Below, piece by piece: positions 61,100-64,000 of a stretch of DNA of 64,000 nucleotides. The stretch comes from Tritrichomonas musculus (lineage: Eukaryota > Parabasalia > Tritrichomonadida > Tritrichomonadidae): the NCBI GenBank assembly GCA_039105265.1, contig JAPFFF010000051.1, positions 744,001 to 808,000 on the forward strand, written 5' to 3'. A program made the translations under genes and the position numbers. The notes below the pieces were generated by a model. It was not told where the DNA came from. It saw nothing but the letters and a program-made list of their open reading frames with translations, and ran no database searches. Each line of letters begins with the position of its first letter. The first letter of the stretch is position 1.

Positions 61100-63589
61100 T
61101 TAACAAATATTACAATTTTGATTTGGAAAAGCATCTTCACCAATATAAGTTACAGTTGAAGGAATAGGTATATTTGGTAATGCGTAACATTCACGAAACG
61201 CATAATTGTCAATTGTACTGACTGAAAGAGGAATTGTTATCTGTGACAACGATGAACAGCCGTCAAAAGCAGATTCGCCAATTGTTGTCACGGATGAAGG
61301 TATTGCCACCTGCACCAATGACGAGCAACCTTTAAAAGCAGCCTTTCCGATTGAGCTAATTAAAGAAGGGATGTCAATTTTCACTTGGACCAAAGCCAAG
61401 CATCTGTGAAAAAGGTATGGCTTGATTGCAACCACTGTTGAAGGTATTGCTATTTCTTGCAATGAAGTGCACTCTTCAAATGCTGATTCTCCGATTTCAC
61501 TTATTGAAGAGGGCCTTTCATAAATGACTCTCTCCAGTGCTGAGCAGCCATAAAAAGCATTCGACTCAATTGAAACAACAGAAGATGGAATCGTTATTTC
61601 AGGCAATGACGTGCATCCTTTGAATGCAAACTCACCAATGGACTTCAATGAAGAAGGATTTTCAAATACAACTTTTGTCAATGACGAACAGCCATAAAAA
61701 GCGTTCGATTCAATTGAAGTCACCGAAAATGGAATCGTGATTTCAGCTAATAATGCGCAATATTGGAATGTTTGATCTTTGATGGAATTCACAGATGAAG
61801 GAATTGTGATTTTAGTGAGCGCTAAACATCCATTGAATGCAAGTTTTCCTATCTTTGCAATTGAAAATGGAATTTCAATATCAGATAAAGTTGAGCAATA
61901 ACAAAAAGAACCATCGCCAATGTAAGTCACAGAAGACGGAATTACAACTTGCTTCAAATGGGAACAATAACTGAATGCGTTATCGCCAATGAATGTAACA
62001 GATTGAGGAATTGTAAATTGCTTGAGTGATTTGCAATCATTAAAAGTCGATTCATCAATCGAAGTAATTAAAGGAGGATCTTCAAATACAATCTCTTCAA
62101 GTAGTTTGCATCCACTAAAAGAACTGGATTCAATTGTCTCAACAGAAGAAGGAATTGTAACTTTTTTCAAAGATGTGCATTTTTGGAAGGCATGACTTTT
62201 AATTAAAGTGACTGAATTTGGCATTGTAACTTCAGTCAATGATGTGCATTTATCAAAAGCATACTCGCCAATCGTATTCAATGACGAGTTGCCATCAAAT
62301 ATTATATTAGACAATGCTGAACATTTAGAAAACGCATTGGATTCAATCGAAGTGACTGAAGAAGGAATTGTAATCTCAGGAAGTGAAGTACAACCTTTGA
62401 ACGCAAACAATTTAATTGTGCTCAAAGATGAAGGACTCTCAAAAGTAACTTTTTCTAAAGATGAACAGTCACAAAAAGTGTCAGACTCAATTGATGTCAA
62501 TGATGATGGAATCGTTATTTCAAGAAGTGAAGTGCACTCATTAAATGCATATTTCTCAATTGAGGTAACGGTTGGCAGTATCGTTATTTGGACTAATGAC
62601 GAACATCCATGAAAAGCATAGCTCTTGATAGATTTTACTGATGAAGGAATTGTCACTTTTTCTAACGATGAACAACCATCAAGCAAATTGGATTCAATTG
62701 CTTCAAAGTTGTCAGGAATAGTTATTTCATGAAGAGATGAGCATCCTTTGAAAACAAACTCGCCAATTGACTTTAATGAAGAAGGACTCTCAAACACAAC
62801 TTTGTTCAATGATGAACAACCGTAAAAAGCATTTGATGCAATTGAATCAACTGATGAAGGAATAACTATTTCTTGAATTGAGCTGCAGTTATGAAAAGCA
62901 TTCTCACCAATAGAAGTTGTTGAAAACGGAATTGTTATTTCTTTGAGTGCTGAGCAGCCTTCAAAAGCACACAATCCAATTAATTTCGATGTTGCTTCTT
63001 CGTCATTTGAAGGCATAGATGGAATTGATATTTGCTCAAGCGAAGAGCAACCTTGGAATGCATATTCACCGATTGATGACAAGAATGAGATGATTGTTAC
63101 ATTAGTCAATGACGTGCACTCTTGAAAAGCAGCTTTTTCAATAGAAACAACAGAATGAATTGCCACTTTTTTCAAAGAAGAACAACCTTTGAATGTTGAG
63201 TTTCCAATCGAATTTAATGAAGAATCAATTGTGACTTCAGTCAATGAAGAGCATCCAATGAATGCAAACGATTCAATTGAAGTAACTGAAGATGGAATTG
63301 TTATTGATTCCAATGATGTGCATTTATTGAACGCAAATGATTCAATCAAAGTCACTGAAGAAGGAATCGTGATTTTCTTCAAAGACGAGCATCCTTTGAA
63401 TGCTTTAAAGCCGATCGATACAACTGAAGAAGGAATCGACATCTCTGTTATTTCAGTACAATCTTCAAATGAATTCGGTCCAATCTTTGTCTCTGGTAAT
63501 GATAACAAAAGATTAATGATTTCAATGTTGTTGTTCTCTGCAGCTACATGCAATGCTGATATATTAAAAAATAACAAAAAAAGAAATTT
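61100..63589 (-). CDS. BspA-like TpLRR repeat protein, C-terminal part of a DUF3447-ankyrin-LRR gene
   Basis: The frame opens with an ankyrin half-unit (NISALHVAAENNNIEIINLLLS) and then carries about 30 TpLRR repeats (ITIPSSVTSIESNAFYGCSSLTKV type). There is no ATG at the 5' end, which opens after a TAA just upstream of residue 1, so translation would have to come from the DUF3447 part upstream. There is no signal peptide and no membrane helix. It ends NQNCNIC, with a Cys at position -4 like the LRR protein at 47172. The repeats are intact with no frameshift. Residue spacing fits the TpLRR superhelix, a family used in adhesion and protein binding. The link to the upstream domain is interrupted by about 110-150 bp of AT-rich sequence. 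Confidence 0.75.
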   Translation of the reverse strand, partial: KFLFLLFFNISALHVAAENNNIEIINLLLSLPETKIGPNSFEDCTEITEMSIPSSVVSIGFKAFKGCSSLKKITIPSSVTLIESFAFNKCTSLESITIPSSVTSIESFAFIGCSSLTEVTIDSSLNSIGNSTFKGCSSLKKVAIHSVVSIEKAAFQECTSLTNVTIISFLSSIGEYAFQGCSSLEQISIPSMPSNDEEATSKLIGLCAFEGCSALKEITIPFSTTSIGENAFHNCSSIQEIVIPSSVDSIASNAFYGCSSLNKVVFESPSSLKSIGEFVFKGCSSLHEITIPDNFEAIESNLLDGCSSLEKVTIPSSVKSIKSYAFHGCSSLVQITILPTVTSIEKYAFNECTSLLEITIPSSLTSIESDTFCDCSSLEKVTFESPSSLSTIKLFAFKGCTSLPEITIPSSVTSIESNAFSKCSALSNIIFDGNSSLNTIGEYAFDKCTSLTEVTMPNSVTLIKSHAFQKCTSLKKVTIPSSVETIESSSFSGCKLLEEIVFEDPPLITSIDESTFNDCKSLKQFTIPQSVTFIGDNAFSYCSHLKQVVIPSSVTYIGDGSFCYCSTLSDIEIPFSIAKIGKLAFNGCLALTKITIPSSVNSIKDQTFQYCALLAEITIPFSVTSIESNAFYGCSSLTKVVFENPSSLKSIGEFAFKGCTSLPEITIPSSVVSIESNAFYGCSALERVIYERPSSISEIGESAFEECTSLQEIAIPSTVVAIKPYLFHRCLALVQVKIDIPSLISSIGKAAFKGCSSLVQVAIPSSVTTIGESAFDGCSSLSQITIPLSVSTIDNYAFRECYALPNIPIPSTVTYIGEDAFPNQNCNIC

Positions 63590-63687
63590 TATTTAAAATA
63601 AAAATAATGAAACATCATTCAAAAACAAATAATTAGTTTGAAATTGAATTAAAATAAATGATTTGAAACTCCATTTTAAAAAATTTA

Positions 63688-64000
63688 TCATTTTTGGAAC
63701 GAAATTAAAAGCAAAAAATTATTTTGGAATTTGATAAAAAAAAAAAGTTTCTTAGAAATTATTGATTCACTTATGTCTATTTCTTGGTCTTTCATAAGAA
63801 TCTCAACAAGTGTAATGTAATTAAAACGGCACAAATAGCACAAAATAAGATTTGTTTCCAAATCAATTGGAACGGTTGAGAAGTTGAAATAACGGAAACG
63901 ATAAGCAACAATTGTTTCATCAAAATTGTTTTTTCGATTCATTTTTTCAACTCCTCTTTTGAAAGTCTTTCTTTGGAGATATTGAGCAATTTCATTGTGA
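63688..64000 (-). pseudogene. DUF3447-ankyrin N-terminal part, running off the right edge
   Basis: The open minus frame enters from beyond the window with HNEIAQYLQRKTFKRGVEKMNRK, reads VAYRFRYFNFST and an ankyrin start LCYLCRFNYITLVEILMKDQEIDI, then decays into Phe/Leu-rich sequence and stops at 63688. The ankyrin half-unit continues in another frame at 63580 (ISALHVAAENN). It is the middle of a DUF3447-ankyrin-LRR gene, and the 5' part is outside the window. Confidence 0.65.

Noticed and set aside
1-64000. tRNA, rRNA or snRNA genes
   Set aside because: I saw no stretch with a convincing tRNA A/B box pair or conserved rRNA segment. A covariance-model scan would be decisive.

Overview
This is AT-rich nuclear DNA of a parabasalid protist, most likely a Tritrichomonas-type trichomonad. 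The species is an inference. The genus-level call rests on gene families: DUF3447/ankyrin proteins on the minus strand at about 9.1-14.0, 25.6-28.2, 47.2-50.4 and 61.1-64.0 kb; BspA-type leucine-rich repeats at 47.2-48.9 and 61.1-63.6 kb; long intronless genes; and a trichomonad-style initiator (TCA followed by Y and W) 6-35 nt upstream of many start codons. GC is much higher inside genes than between them.

Layout. 0.5-3.7 kb: an actin-binding CH-domain coiled-coil protein. 4.05-8.70 kb: a complete TA-flanked DNA transposon whose main gene joins a ubiquitin-specific-protease-like domain to a Tc1/mariner/IS630-type DDE transposase; it also carries a long acidic repeat tract on the other strand. 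8.7-14.0 kb: a 371-bp dispersed repeat, then a kinase frame, a 2.6-kb 25-bp minisatellite and a DUF3447 domain, which together look like one broken DUF3447-ankyrin-kinase gene. 14.3-15.3 kb: a kinase pseudogene. 15.9-22.2 kb: a C2-like protein, a large unknown protein, a PARG/macrodomain-like protein (minus strand) and a small Asn-rich protein. 22.8-29.1 kb: a decapitated BTB-like gene, a kinase relic, a DUF3447-ankyrin pseudogene and a truncated beta-helix gene. 29.1-33.9 kb: gene-free and very AT-rich, with two possible TA-flanked non-autonomous elements. 33.9-46.3 kb: a tubby-like protein, a two-repeat Myb protein and a 2971-residue kinase-BEACH-WD40 protein. 46.4-50.4 kb: a split DUF3447-ankyrin-LRR gene. 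50.4-58.4 kb: a UBE2S-type E2 and a HAD phosphatase among transposon and gene relics. 58.5-64 kb: another C2-like protein, a TA-flanked element with a nested inverted repeat, and a second DUF3447-ankyrin-LRR locus running off the right edge.

The intact genes point to cytoskeleton, signalling, membrane trafficking, transcription, ADP-ribose removal and APC/C ubiquitin chemistry. They share no evident pathway, as expected for a trichomonad genome without operons. Much of the rest is gene-family turnover: broken ankyrin, kinase, LRR, RCC1, BTB and beta-helix copies mixed with DNA transposons and minisatellites. The most unusual object is the transposon encoding a fused deubiquitinase-like domain and transposase.
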